Of a DNA stretch of 64,000 bases, positions 46,363 to 54,973 are shown one piece after another (the first letter of the stretch is position 1; each line of letters starts with the position of its first letter). A program made the translations under genes and the position numbers. The stretch lies in NCBI RefSeq assembly GCF_003584565.2, contig NZ_CP031010.1, forward strand, positions 2,604,001 through 2,668,000, in the 5' to 3' direction. Source of the stretch: Alteromonas sp. RKMC-009. GTDB lineage: Bacteria; Pseudomonadota; Gammaproteobacteria; Enterobacterales; Alteromonadaceae. Below the pieces are notes generated by a model that saw only the letters and a program-made list of their open reading frames with translations, had not been told where the DNA came from and did no database searches.

Positions 46363-46967
46363 TGTCAAAGCAAAGCACGTTTTTAGCCTGGATCCTGCGT
46401 ATGCCCCTGATCAAACGCTGGTCTCTGATGCATACCGTCAAAGGGGAAAATATTGCTGAGCATTCCCATCAGGTTGCGGTTATTGCTCACCTGCTTGCAG
46501 TCATCCGTAAAGAACATTTTGGCGGTACGCTCAGCCCTGAACGTGCCGCGACCATTGCGCTTTACCATGAGGTCTCTGAAACGAAACTGTCAGATATTAA
46601 TCATGTCACCAAATATCATAATCCCCGCATCACAAGGGAATTTAAGAAATTAGAAGACGCTTCTGAAAAAGAATGTGTCGCTTCTTTGCCTCTGGCATTA
46701 CAAAAGCATTTCTCAGATCTGGTGGTACAGGCCAGTGTGGATCCTGAATATAAAACGTTGGTGAAAGCCGCCGATCTTATCTCCGCCTGGTTAAAAGCCT
46801 GCGATGAAATTGCTTTCGGTAACCGCGAGTTTATTCCCGTCCGTGACCGCCTCGACGGCATGCTTGCCCATTTTAAAGAAAAGCTGCCGGAAGTCCGTTA
46901 TCTGTTCGACACCTTCACAGACAATTGTCTGGTAAGCGTTGATGAACTGTCACAACAGGATATCTGA
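46362..46967 (+). CDS. yfbR: 5'-deoxynucleotidase YfbR-like HD protein
   Basis: 201 residues. HD-domain metal ligands are His34 in AEHSHQVAV, the His69-Glu70 pair in LYHEVSE, and a late Asp in KAADLISAWLKA (about 138). E. coli YfbR has His-Asp where this protein has His-Glu, a conservative but uncommon change at a metal ligand. It dephosphorylates deoxynucleoside 5'-monophosphates. Second gene of alaA-yfbR. Confidence 0.9.
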   Translation: MSKQSTFLAWILRMPLIKRWSLMHTVKGENIAEHSHQVAVIAHLLAVIRKEHFGGTLSPERAATIALYHEVSETKLSDINHVTKYHNPRITREFKKLEDASEKECVASLPLALQKHFSDLVVQASVDPEYKTLVKAADLISAWLKACDEIAFGNREFIPVRDRLDGMLAHFKEKLPEVRYLFDTFTDNCLVSVDELSQQDI

Positions 46968-47052
46968 CTCCCTCAGCCCTTTGTAATTCAAGGGTTTGAT
47001 GCTATGTTGAACACTGAATCAACACGCATAAATGTGAGAGAGTAACTGCAGT

Positions 47053-48393
47053 ATGCCGGATTTTTCGTCAAAGTGGTGTGAGAGACGTTTGCCACGCAGT
47101 CAATCCCGGGACGGTGATCACAGAAACCCGTGGCAACGGGACAAAGCCAGAGTGCTGCATTCCGCCGCTTTCAGGCGGTTGCAGTCGAAAACACAGGTGC
47201 TGGGGGCCGGACTCAGCGACTTTTACCGCACCCGTCTTACCCACTCACTGGAAGCCGCTCAAATCGGCACCGGCATTACCGCTCAGTTACAGGGCAAGTT
47301 TCCCGGCGAAACCCGCGAGTTGCATCTCGACAGCAGCCTGATTGAAACCCTCTGTCTGGCTCATGACATTGGTCATCCTCCCTTCGGGCATGGTGGTGAA
47401 ATTGCGCTGAATTATATGATGCATGATCACGGCGGCTTTGAAGGAAACGGACAGACCTTCCGCATTATATGCCAGCTGGAACCCTATACCGAAGAGCACG
47501 GCATGAACCTTTGCCGCCGCAGTATTCTGGGGCTGGTAAAATATCCCAATTTTATCGACACCCTTACAAACCCTGCCTGTCTCGGTACCCGGCCGGGTTC
47601 ATTGAGGCAGCTTCAGGCCTCGCACTGGCACCCTCCCAAAGGGCTTTACCGTTCTGATGAAGCATTGTTTGACTGGCTGCTCGACCCTCTGGGCGATGAC
47701 GAAAAAGACCGGTTCATGGCATATGAGCACAATGAAGACAGACATGGGAAAACCCGTTACAAATCTTTTGATTGTTCCATTATGGAACTGGCGGATGATA
47801 TCGCATACGGGATCCATGATCTCGAAGATGCCATCGTAATGAAAATGGTCTCGGTCAGCGCCTTTACTGAAGCCGTAACCAAACCTCTTGCAGAAATGGA
47901 TGTCCCGTGGCTGTCTGCAGAGATCACATCACTCACAAAACGCCTGTTCAGTGAGCGCCATCACGAACGGAAAAATGCCATCGGTGCGCTGGTAAACAGC
48001 TTTATTACCGCAATTGTGATTGAAGAAAATGCTGTATTCAGCCATCCCCTGCTCCGGTATCAGGCCGTTATGCCTGAGCGGCACTTCAACGCCCTGACTT
48101 TATTCAAGGATTTTGTATTTCAGAAGGTCATCAGGAAAACCGAAGTTCAGTTACTGGAGTACAAAGGTCAGCAAACCGTAATGGAACTGTTTGAAGCATT
48201 CAGTTCAGAACCGGAACGGCTGTTACCGGATAACACACGCAGCCGCTGGCTGAAGGCGCAGGAACAGGAACAGGATAACGGTCACAGAGTCATTTCTGAT
48301 TACATATCAGGCATGACAGATGAATTTGCCGCAAGGCTGTATGCGAGTTTGTTTTTACCTAAACAAACTGCACAATTCGACGGCTTCAGTTGA
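47053..48393 (+). CDS. dgt: dGTPase-like triphosphohydrolase (HD domain)
   Basis: 446 residues. Conserved N-terminal RNPWQRDKARVLHSAAFRRLQ (in parts, 25-45), YRTRLTHSLEAAQIG with the first His, and the HD pair in CLAHDIGHPPFGHGGE (about 99-114); a later Asp is in ELADDIAYGIHDLEDA. It converts dNTPs to deoxynucleosides and triphosphate. Shorter than E. coli Dgt and closer to the widespread non-enteric dGTPase group. It follows yfbR by 85 bases, so two nucleotide-cleaving HD enzymes are neighbours. Confidence 0.92.
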   Translation: MPDFSSKWCERRLPRSQSRDGDHRNPWQRDKARVLHSAAFRRLQSKTQVLGAGLSDFYRTRLTHSLEAAQIGTGITAQLQGKFPGETRELHLDSSLIETLCLAHDIGHPPFGHGGEIALNYMMHDHGGFEGNGQTFRIICQLEPYTEEHGMNLCRRSILGLVKYPNFIDTLTNPACLGTRPGSLRQLQASHWHPPKGLYRSDEALFDWLLDPLGDDEKDRFMAYEHNEDRHGKTRYKSFDCSIMELADDIAYGIHDLEDAIVMKMVSVSAFTEAVTKPLAEMDVPWLSAEITSLTKRLFSERHHERKNAIGALVNSFITAIVIEENAVFSHPLLRYQAVMPERHFNALTLFKDFVFQKVIRKTEVQLLEYKGQQTVMELFEAFSSEPERLLPDNTRSRWLKAQEQEQDNGHRVISDYISGMTDEFAARLYASLFLPKQTAQFDGFS

Positions 48394-48500
48394 ATTCCGG
48401 GAGTCGCAACAACGTACAGCCTGTAAATGAACAATATTTAATTGAAATAAAATCTCTGTGATACCGGTCTTACAGATGTGTTTTTATAAAAAGGGTAGTT

Positions 48501-49508
48501 ATGGCTCACCGCTTCAAACCATCTCAGACATTCAAAGATTGTGACGTTACTGATGAATCTGTTTACCGCGACCGCCGCAATGTGATCAAATCATTAGGCT
48601 TTGCCGGGTTGGGTGCGCTCATGTCACAACCTGCATCAGCCTTTGGCTGGTTCAGTGATGATGAAGAGAAAAAAGACACGTTCCGCACACGTCCTCTCGA
48701 ATTTTCCGTGAATGAAAACTTTAAACCGGATGAGGCGCTCACACCGGAAGCAAAAGTAACGTCCTACAATAATTTTTACGAATTCGGCACAGACAAAAGC
48801 GATCCTGTCAATAACGCGCAGCAATTCAGCACCGAACCCTGGACGTTGAAAGTAGACGGTCTGGTCGAAAAACCTCTCACTCTCAATTACGATGACTTGT
48901 TTAACCGTCTTGCACTGGAAGAGAGAATTTATCGTTTACGCTGTGTCGAGGCCTGGTCTATGGTTATTCCCTGGACGGGATTTCAGCTAAGTCACTTGCT
49001 TGCAGAGGCAAAACCATTATCGTCGGCTAAGTATGTGGCGTTCAAAACACTTTATGATCCTGAGCAGATGCCAGGCCAGCGAAGCCGCTTCACCGGAGGT
49101 GGCATTGACTACCCGTATGTAGAAGGTTTGCGTATTGACGAGGCGACGCACCCGCTGACTATGCTGGCAACCGGTGTCTATGGCAAAAGCCTGCCACCAC
49201 AAAACGGTGCGCCGGTAAGGCTCGTCGTGCCATGGAAGTACGGCTTCAAAAGTATCAAATCCATCGTCAGTATTACGTTAACAGACAAAGAGCCGCCAAC
49301 AACATGGAAACGTCTGGCCCACCGGGAGTACGGCTTCTATGCGAATGTAAACCCGGCGGTTGATCATCCCAGGTGGAGTCAGGCTTCTGAAAGACGGATC
49401 ACCAGTGGCGGCCTGTTTAACCAGAATCGCATCCCTACCCGACCGTTTAACGGATACGAAGAAGTTGCGTCACTGTATGCAGGAATGGATTTATCTAAGT
49501 TCTATTAG
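48501..49508 (+). CDS. msrP: Protein-methionine-sulfoxide reductase catalytic subunit MsrP
   Basis: 335 residues. Tat signal with twin arginine at 25-26 (DRRNVIKSL) and cleavage near ASA-F (47). The molybdopterin cofactor ligand is Cys148 in [13 protein letters not shown]. Periplasmic repair of oxidised methionines, taking electrons from the quinol pool through MsrQ. The gene ends 6 bases before msrQ. Length and motifs are fully typical. Confidence 0.96.
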   Translation: MAHRFKPSQTFKDCDVTDESVYRDRRNVIKSLGFAGLGALMSQPASAFGWFSDDEEKKDTFRTRPLEFSVNENFKPDEALTPEAKVTSYNNFYEFGTDKSDPVNNAQQFSTEPWTLKVDGLVEKPLTLNYDDLFNRLALEERIYRLRCVEAWSMVIPWTGFQLSHLLAEAKPLSSAKYVAFKTLYDPEQMPGQRSRFTGGGIDYPYVEGLRIDEATHPLTMLATGVYGKSLPPQNGAPVRLVVPWKYGFKSIKSIVSITLTDKEPPTTWKRLAHREYGFYANVNPAVDHPRWSQASERRITSGGLFNQNRIPTRPFNGYEEVASLYAGMDLSKFY

Positions 49509-49514
49509 GTTTCA

Positions 49515-50120
49515 ATGAACAAAACGTTATTTTCACGCCCTGTCAGGCTGACATCATTTCAGGTCAACAGTATTAAGTTTGTGATCCATGGCCTGGCATC
49601 GGGTTACCTGGCGTTGTTATTTTATGCCGGTATCAATGATCAGTTGGGTGCCGATCCGGTAAAAGCGCTCCTCCATTCCAGCGGGATTATGGCAGTGAAC
49701 CTGTTACTTTTTACCCTCGCGTTGTCACAGATGGCAAGGCGTCTGCCCTGCGCCGATATAGTAAAACTCAGAAGAATGGCAGGGGTTTATGTGTTTGTAT
49801 ACGCATTGGCGCATTTTCTTACCTGGCTGGCGTTTGAACTGCAGTTTGCCTGGCAGATGGCCGGCGCAGAGATTGTTGAAAGGCCTTATATACTGGTGGG
49901 TTTCGCCGCCTTATTGATCTTGCTTGCACTGACGGTTACGTCTCCGTTGTTCATCAGGAAAAAAATGAGACAGCGCTGGCAACCGCTTCACAACACCATA
50001 TGGGCGGCATTGTTTCTGGCCATTTTGCATTACACCTGGTCACTTAAAACAGGCTGGCAGGAGCCGGTATTTTACTGGCTTGTTGCCGGTATATTGTTTA
50101 GTTTGCGCTACGTCAGGTAG
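49515..50120 (+). CDS. msrQ: Heme-binding membrane subunit MsrQ
   Basis: 201 residues with five to six membrane helices. The conserved histidines for b-type heme are in HGLASGYLAL, YALAHFLTWLAFE, and PLHNTIWAALFLAILHYTWS. Delivers electrons from quinol or flavin to MsrP. Directly downstream of and cotranscribed with msrP. Confidence 0.94.
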   Translation: MNKTLFSRPVRLTSFQVNSIKFVIHGLASGYLALLFYAGINDQLGADPVKALLHSSGIMAVNLLLFTLALSQMARRLPCADIVKLRRMAGVYVFVYALAHFLTWLAFELQFAWQMAGAEIVERPYILVGFAALLILLALTVTSPLFIRKKMRQRWQPLHNTIWAALFLAILHYTWSLKTGWQEPVFYWLVAGILFSLRYVR

Positions 50121-50177
50121 CCTGGCTGGCGGGATAACAGAAGGGCTGAGGGCAACATACCCTGTATTAATAGAATA

Positions 50178-50215
50178 CCGGCGAAAGCATAGTATCGCCG
50201 GCAAAATATTCTTTT
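50178..50215. terminator. Hairpin between convergent msrQ and ridA-like genes
   Basis: Arms CCGGCGA (50178-50184) and TCGCCGG (50195-50201), followed on the plus strand by an interrupted T tract (to 50215). Moderate terminator for msrPQ. Confidence 0.55.
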
Positions 50216-50219
50216 AGTA

Positions 50220-50744
50220 TTACTCAGGACGAACCGCAGTCACTTCAATCTCTACCAGATAGTTAGGGTTCGCCAGACCGGCAACCTGTAAAGCTGACCG
50301 TGAAGGCAAGTTAGGCTGTTCATCTGTTCCGAAAAACTGAGTATAGCCACGCATAAAGCCGGCAAAGTCCATTTTCCCGTCCATTTCAGGATCCCCGACC
50401 AGAAATGCCTGCATCTTGATGACATCGCCCATAGTGAGCCCGAGACTTTTCAGGTTTTCGTCGATACGTTTCATGACGCTCACGGTTTGCATTTCTGTAT
50501 CACCGTAGGCCTCCCTGCTGCCTTCCGGTGCGTCAGGGTTGCTTACGCCGGGTACTGACCCGCTTAAAAATACAATGGTACTGGTTGCCGGCACTTCAGA
50601 GGCGCGCAGTATGGGGAAATCTGAACCAATTAACCCGTGACGTATAACAGTTTCTTTCGGGGTGGAGGTTGCTTCTGCTTCACTGCAACCTGTATTAGCA
50701 AATACAGCACTCAGTAGTAACGGGGCAACTAATAACTTTTTCAT
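50220..50744 (-). CDS. RidA-family lipoprotein (exported imine deaminase)
   Basis: 174 residues. Unlike ordinary cytosolic RidA (about 130 residues), it has a signal peptide with lipobox ANTGC (Cys20). The RidA domain follows: FLSGSVPG (59-66), active-site Arg149 in LPSRSALQV and the carboxylate in VEIEVTAV (Glu165/167). Catalytic residues for imine/enamine hydrolysis therefore look intact. It is the third gene after the Tat-exported amine oxidase and the cytochrome c, with 15-16 base gaps. Its likely job is hydrolysing the imine made by that oxidase in the periplasm; this is inference from context. Confidence 0.83.
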   Translation of the reverse strand: MKKLLVAPLLLSAVFANTGCSEAEATSTPKETVIRHGLIGSDFPILRASEVPATSTIVFLSGSVPGVSNPDAPEGSREAYGDTEMQTVSVMKRIDENLKSLGLTMGDVIKMQAFLVGDPEMDGKMDFAGFMRGYTQFFGTDEQPNLPSRSALQVAGLANPNYLVEIEVTAVRPE

Positions 50745-50759
50745 TTACGTTTTTCCTTT

Positions 50760-51155
50760 TTATCTTCGGGCAATGGTTTTAACGTCTTCTGCACTCACGG
50801 TGTCAGTAAAATGGTTACCAAAGTGTGTACGTGTATAATTCACCACTTCGGCGATTTGTTCATCGGATAAATATTGTTTTAATGCGGGCATACCACCCAT
50901 ACCGTTGCTGACCATAAATGTGACATAAGGGGCAGCACTCAGTTTGGGATTATTTGCCAGTGCAGGATATGCGCCTGCACCTTTGGCGCCCTGTGCATCA
51001 GGCATATGACATCCCTGACAGATAGCGTGATACAGCTCATCTCCGGACACTTCTTCAAAATTCTTACCCTGAGAAAAACCGGCATCATCAGTAGCAAATG
51101 CACAGCTGCTCAGAAGCAGTAAACCGGTACCGGCAACGTTAATTAATGATTTCAT
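50760..51155 (-). CDS. Periplasmic class I cytochrome c
   Basis: 131 residues. Sec signal (2-21), heme motif CQGCH (46-50), and Met ligand in SNGMGGMP (Met86 or Met89), then a C-terminal helix EQIAEVVNYTRTHFGNHF. One heme. Placed between the amine oxidase and RidA genes with 16- and 15-base gaps, it is probably the electron acceptor for the flavoenzyme, making that enzyme a dehydrogenase rather than a peroxide-forming oxidase. Confidence 0.9.
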   Translation of the reverse strand: MKSLINVAGTGLLLLSSCAFATDDAGFSQGKNFEEVSGDELYHAICQGCHMPDAQGAKGAGAYPALANNPKLSAAPYVTFMVSNGMGGMPALKQYLSDEQIAEVVNYTRTHFGNHFTDTVSAEDVKTIARR

Positions 51156-51171
51156 TGTTCTGTCCTCTCTT

Positions 51172-52755
51172 TCATGCAGCTGTTGTCAGTGCTTTGGCAT
51201 GTAACCGTTCAATAGCGTCCCGCGCCGAAGCTATGGCTCCTTCCTGCCATGCAGGCAGATTTGAAGCATGCTCACCGGCCAGTACCAGACGACCATCTAC
51301 CTGACACAGGTTTTCATAGTGTTCTTCCCGCTTTTCTTCAGTCCACACGCCGTAGCATCCTTGTGTCCAGGGCACTCTGTGCCAGCCAACGGCAATGCCG
51401 TTGTCGAACTCCTGCTCGTATTGCGGATGGATCTGTTTGCCGTACTGAACGGCTTTTTTGACTCTCTCCTCCGGTGGTAACGAGGTAAATTCGAAAGCGT
51501 TTGGCCCCCATACATAGCCGCCCAGCAACACCCCTTTACCTTTGTCACAAAACTTTGTACTGGGATAACTGATATTAGTAATGGGCAGATTGGTGTATGA
51601 AACACCGCCATAAATTGCATCGTCCTGCTCCCAGAAGCGGCGCTTAAATTCCAGGCCCACTTTCACTGACGCTGCATAAGGCACCGAGCGGATAGCGGTT
51701 TTCATTGCATTGCTTGCTGTTACTGGGATCTGTGAAAGAATCGAGAGAGGAATTGTGCACACACACCAGTCAGCCTGTGCCTCTTTGGCACTGCCCTGCT
51801 GGTCGTATTTCACTGTTACACCGGAGTCATTCTGATCAACAGATGTGACTCTGGCGTTGTATTCGATGAGATCGCCAACCCGTTTTTCAAAGGCTTTCGC
51901 AATACTGTCCATACCCCCGACAGGCTGAAAAATACTGCTCTGGAATTCGATATCCTGACCATTAACGATGTATTTCCACAGTTCAGACTGCAGTAAGGCA
52001 CTTTGGTCAAACAATTCGGAGGGTTCAGGTTTAGGTGACAATCCGCCACCCGGCGGTACTTTAAAGCCACGGCGTAAACTTGTCTCATAGGATTTTTTAT
52101 AAGCAGAAGATTTATCCAGTGCTCCCCAGTGACGAAGAGACTCAAAGAGCTTTTCTCTGTCTTCACCGCTTAATTCAGCATCAAGTGCATTCTGGTTAAT
52201 GACTTTACTCAATAATTCAGCAGCATATCCCTGGTAATCAGCCTGTACTTCGCGGTAACGCTGGGGTTTACCGTTGAACGCTTTAGTAGAATGCACGTAG
52301 GCGTTGTAGTTAACCTGAATAAAAGGCTCAATGGGTACGTTAAACTCATTAATGTAAGACATCACATAATGGTGATGATAGGGTACACGCCAGGGACCGG
52401 GATTGATGTAATTCCCCCCAGCGAACTGACATTGCTGGGTCGCACCACCCAGTTCTGTATAAGTATCGCCACCACGGAGCGTCCAGCAACGACCACCGGC
52501 TCTGCCATTAAACTCGAGGATCTTCACCTTGTAGCCGGCTTTGCGCAACTCATAAGCCGCTGTCATACCGGCAACACCGGCACCCAATACCAGTACAGAT
52601 GCCCCTTTCTTCGTACCGCTTAATTTCAATTTACCGGGCTTTGTAGATTCGGCCGCAAAACCCAGTGAACTCATGGCCTGATACATCGCGCCGGCGCCCG
52701 CGGTTTTACCAATCCACCCTAATAATGCACGGCGGCTCATACTATGACTGCTCAA
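51172..52755 (-). CDS. Tat-exported flavin amine oxidase/dehydrogenase
   Basis: 527 residues from a TTG at 52755, chosen for GGAGG seven bases upstream; the ATG at residue 6 is too far from it. Tat signal SRRALLGW (twin Arg 8-9). FAD motif GAGVAGMTAAYEL (58-70), GRAGGRCWTLRGG, and C-terminal PAWQEGAIASA (Trp503) place it with flavin monoamine oxidases/L-amino acid oxidases. Substrate unknown: an amine or amino acid. First gene of an operon with a cytochrome c and an exported RidA. Confidence 0.88.
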   Translation of the reverse strand: MSSHSMSRRALLGWIGKTAGAGAMYQAMSSLGFAAESTKPGKLKLSGTKKGASVLVLGAGVAGMTAAYELRKAGYKVKILEFNGRAGGRCWTLRGGDTYTELGGATQQCQFAGGNYINPGPWRVPYHHHYVMSYINEFNVPIEPFIQVNYNAYVHSTKAFNGKPQRYREVQADYQGYAAELLSKVINQNALDAELSGEDREKLFESLRHWGALDKSSAYKKSYETSLRRGFKVPPGGGLSPKPEPSELFDQSALLQSELWKYIVNGQDIEFQSSIFQPVGGMDSIAKAFEKRVGDLIEYNARVTSVDQNDSGVTVKYDQQGSAKEAQADWCVCTIPLSILSQIPVTASNAMKTAIRSVPYAASVKVGLEFKRRFWEQDDAIYGGVSYTNLPITNISYPSTKFCDKGKGVLLGGYVWGPNAFEFTSLPPEERVKKAVQYGKQIHPQYEQEFDNGIAVGWHRVPWTQGCYGVWTEEKREEHYENLCQVDGRLVLAGEHASNLPAWQEGAIASARDAIERLHAKALTTAA

Positions 52756-52894
52756 CGACTGCCCTCCTTGTACTCAATGAAATATCGACAGATACGCATA
52801 TATTGCACTGTAAGTACCACATTGAGCTGAGCAGGGTTAAACTGTCAAAAAATACGATAATCCGCTGAACCGGCCACAATATGTTATTTACATG

Positions 52895-52908
52895 TGAACT
52901 TTAGTTCA
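52895..52908. promoter_or_regulatory. 14-bp palindrome, candidate operator for the amine oxidase operon
   Basis: TGAACTTTAGTTCA: six-base perfect arms around TT, 140 bases upstream of the amine oxidase start. Regulator unknown. Confidence 0.35.
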
Positions 52909-53079
52909 TTTATTGCTCAAACTCAGGACGCCTGTTGCCCTATTAAGATGCATTCGATGCACCAATGTTAAAAGTGTTAACGACTTCAGCCCACGCCACT
53001 GCTGGCTTGCTGGCCAAATCTGTTGTGTTGCGCTGCTTTTTTATGCAAAAAAATACTTGCACAAGTCGTCATCCTGAAA

Positions 53080-53114
53080 TACTGTATACCCATACACTGT
53101 ATAAACAAACAGGG
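53080..53114. promoter_or_regulatory. Tandem overlapping LexA-type boxes of the sulA-like gene
   Basis: The first site (53080-53099) is TACTG-N10-CAC with one deviation from CTG-N10-CAG. The second (53095-53114) is CTG-N10-CAG exactly. They overlap the presumed -10 and end 6 bases before the start codon, a repressor position. Confidence 0.75.
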
Positions 53115-53120
53115 ATTACC

Positions 53121-53480
53121 ATGACTCATTCAAACAACGTCGTTCAACTCAGCTTTGCCTTTGATGGCGCGCCCCGTGAAGTTTCACGTCCCCGTGGCTG
53201 GTCGTACTTACTTGCAGAATCGGTAGCCTTTAAAAAAGATGTGCCACACAGTATCCGTATGCAGAAACCTTCGGAAGAAGATGTACCCGGATGGATTTCA
53301 AGGCTCATCATGTCTGGTCAGTGCAAAACCATATATGTTGAGAATCTGGCTCTGGACGATCAGCAACGGGTGGTAATTCAACAATTATGTCGCCGTTATG
53401 CCGTTTCAGTTGTGAATCTGCGGGTTACCAACGATGAACAAAACAGCGAAATGAAGAATGTGGTTACCGGGCCTTGGTGA
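53121..53480 (+). CDS. SulA-like cell division inhibitor
   Basis: 119 residues from the ATG at 53121; the longer frame from 52965 crosses the LexA boxes and is rejected. The central-to-C-terminal part (VPGWISRLIMSGQCKTIYVENL and on, in the 55-100 region) follows the SulA pattern: helix, then a short strand, then a helix of E/Q residues and a final strand. Similarity is modest and judged by eye. SulA blocks FtsZ polymerisation after DNA damage. The two LexA-type boxes support this call strongly. Confidence 0.7.
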   Translation: MTHSNNVVQLSFAFDGAPREVSRPRGWSYLLAESVAFKKDVPHSIRMQKPSEEDVPGWISRLIMSGQCKTIYVENLALDDQQRVVIQQLCRRYAVSVVNLRVTNDEQNSEMKNVVTGPW

Positions 53481-53530
53481 TAGCCCGGTACAAAGGTACA
53501 CTGCCCCGAAAAAGTTAAACGGGCAAAATA

Positions 53531-53995
53531 ATGCAATGTTATTGCAATAGCGGTAAAGACAGAAATCAGTGTTGCGGGCCATTGCTGGCTGGCCAGCAAG
53601 AGGCGACTTCACCGGAACAACTTATGCGTTCGAGATACTCTGCGTATGTCAGCAAAAATTATGATTACGTACTCAGAACTTATACAGCATCAAAGCGGGC
53701 AGATTTGACTGTCAGTGCACTTGAAGAAAGTGCATCCGGCACGACCTGGCTCCATCTGGATGTATTGCAAACAGATACAAACCATGTGGAATTCAAAGCT
53801 TGGTATGCGGAGAGGCGGAAAACCGGTGTTCTCCATGAAACATCACTGTTCCTGAAAGAAAACGATTGCTGGCGCTATGACAGTGGAAAACTGCATGACG
53901 ATACCGGCACAGTCAAAATTAGCAGAAACGATCCCTGTTTCTGTCAGAGCGGTAAAAAATTCAAAGTTTGCTGCCAACGGAAGACCGGTTCCTGA
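53531..53995 (+). CDS. ychJ: YchJ-family SEC-C motif protein (UPF0225)
   Basis: 154 residues. A Cys-rich zinc motif at each end: CYCNSGKDRNQCC (3-15) and PCFCQSGKKFKVCC (C-terminal SEC-C). The middle has the conserved ATSPEQLMRSRYSAYV segment and an NTF2-like fold pattern. Function unknown. It follows the sulA-like gene by 50 bases and could share its damage-inducible transcript. Confidence 0.9.
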   Translation: MQCYCNSGKDRNQCCGPLLAGQQEATSPEQLMRSRYSAYVSKNYDYVLRTYTASKRADLTVSALEESASGTTWLHLDVLQTDTNHVEFKAWYAERRKTGVLHETSLFLKENDCWRYDSGKLHDDTGTVKISRNDPCFCQSGKKFKVCCQRKTGS

Positions 53996-54049
53996 CGGAA
54001 GTGCAGATCAGGACAAATATCATAGCATCCTGAACAACCGCCCGGTCAG

Positions 54050-54850
54050 TCACCATAAAAAGGTTGTCGCCAGTTTTCCTGCAATGTGCGTTTGAAAGGC
54101 CTGCTTTGCCGGTTTGCCTGCCAGTCCATAACATACGTGTAAGGGCAATAAGTGTTCTTCACGGGGATGGCAAAACCTGGCATTCGGCGCCGTTGTTTCC
54201 CAATTGATGAGTTGATGTGAGCGCTCTCCTTCACTGATATCGCCACCAGTCATCAGTGTTTTCAGCCAGAGCTGAAAAGCATCATTCATTTCATCTGCAC
54301 CGGCAACCGGTTTGAAGAACGCTTTCATATTGTGGAAGGAAAACCCTGAACCTATCACCAGCGTTTTAGATAAATCACATTTTGCCAGTGCCTCCCCCAT
54401 ACGTACATGCATAGCAGCGTCCAAATGCTTGCTTAATGATAACTGTACGACAGGAATATCAGCCTGTGGAAACATGATTTTCAGCGGCACGAACATACCG
54501 TGATCAAACCCTCTTTCCGGTGACACTGATAATTTTATGCCGGCCGCTCTGACAGACTCCTGTAATGTCCCGGCAAATTGAGGCTCCCCCGGGGCAGCAT
54601 AGGTAATACTGTAAGCTTCTTCCGGAAAGCCATAATAATCATAAATTAAACCGGGTGACGGATGCCCTGTTACGCTAAAGGTACTTTCCTCCCAGTGTGC
54701 ACTGATCAGAAGAATGCGTTCCGGAACCGGCAATGAGGCTGCGATCCCGCTTAGTTGATCCACCATACTCTGGTGAGAAGGCTCACCAAGAAGCGGAAAT
54801 GGTCCGCCACCGTGAGAAAGATAAATAATATTCTGAGCAATATTTTGCAT
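54050..54850 (-). CDS. ygiD: Class III extradiol dioxygenase, YgiD/4,5-DOPA dioxygenase type
   Basis: 266 residues. Metal ligands expected in LSHGGGPFPL (His13), ISAHWEE (about 51) and GFDHGMFVPLKIMFP (about 116), with a further His in GSGFSFHNMK. E. coli YgiD is a zinc-dependent enzyme cleaving DOPA. Physiological substrate here unknown. Convergent with ychJ and monocistronic. Confidence 0.88.
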   Translation of the reverse strand: MQNIAQNIIYLSHGGGPFPLLGEPSHQSMVDQLSGIAASLPVPERILLISAHWEESTFSVTGHPSPGLIYDYYGFPEEAYSITYAAPGEPQFAGTLQESVRAAGIKLSVSPERGFDHGMFVPLKIMFPQADIPVVQLSLSKHLDAAMHVRMGEALAKCDLSKTLVIGSGFSFHNMKAFFKPVAGADEMNDAFQLWLKTLMTGGDISEGERSHQLINWETTAPNARFCHPREEHLLPLHVCYGLAGKPAKQAFQTHIAGKLATTFLW

Positions 54851-54973
54851 AAATACTCCGGGAAACAGAAACTGCTATCGTGTTGACAGTTATTTTCCTA
54901 TTGATCCCGCGTACTGTCTGTATGCTTAAATGAAACGGTGAAGACGATTTAATGAAATGGTGATTACCGGTTT

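Larger units (their letters stand above)
52756..53120. other. Divergent region between the amine oxidase operon and the sulA-like gene
   Basis: 365 bases. It contains a palindrome TGAACT-TT-AGTTCA at 52895-52908, a TGCAT-TCG-ATGCA repeat at 52949-52961, a sulA-type promoter (TTGCAC at 53057-53062, 17 bases, TACTGT) and two overlapping LexA-type sites (53080-53099, 53095-53114). Longer frames reaching into it lack ribosome-binding sites. Confidence 0.55.

Noticed and set aside
52965..53120. 52-codon extension upstream of the sulA-like gene
   Set aside because: Would translate the LexA boxes and promoter; the ATG at 53121 is the expected start after them.
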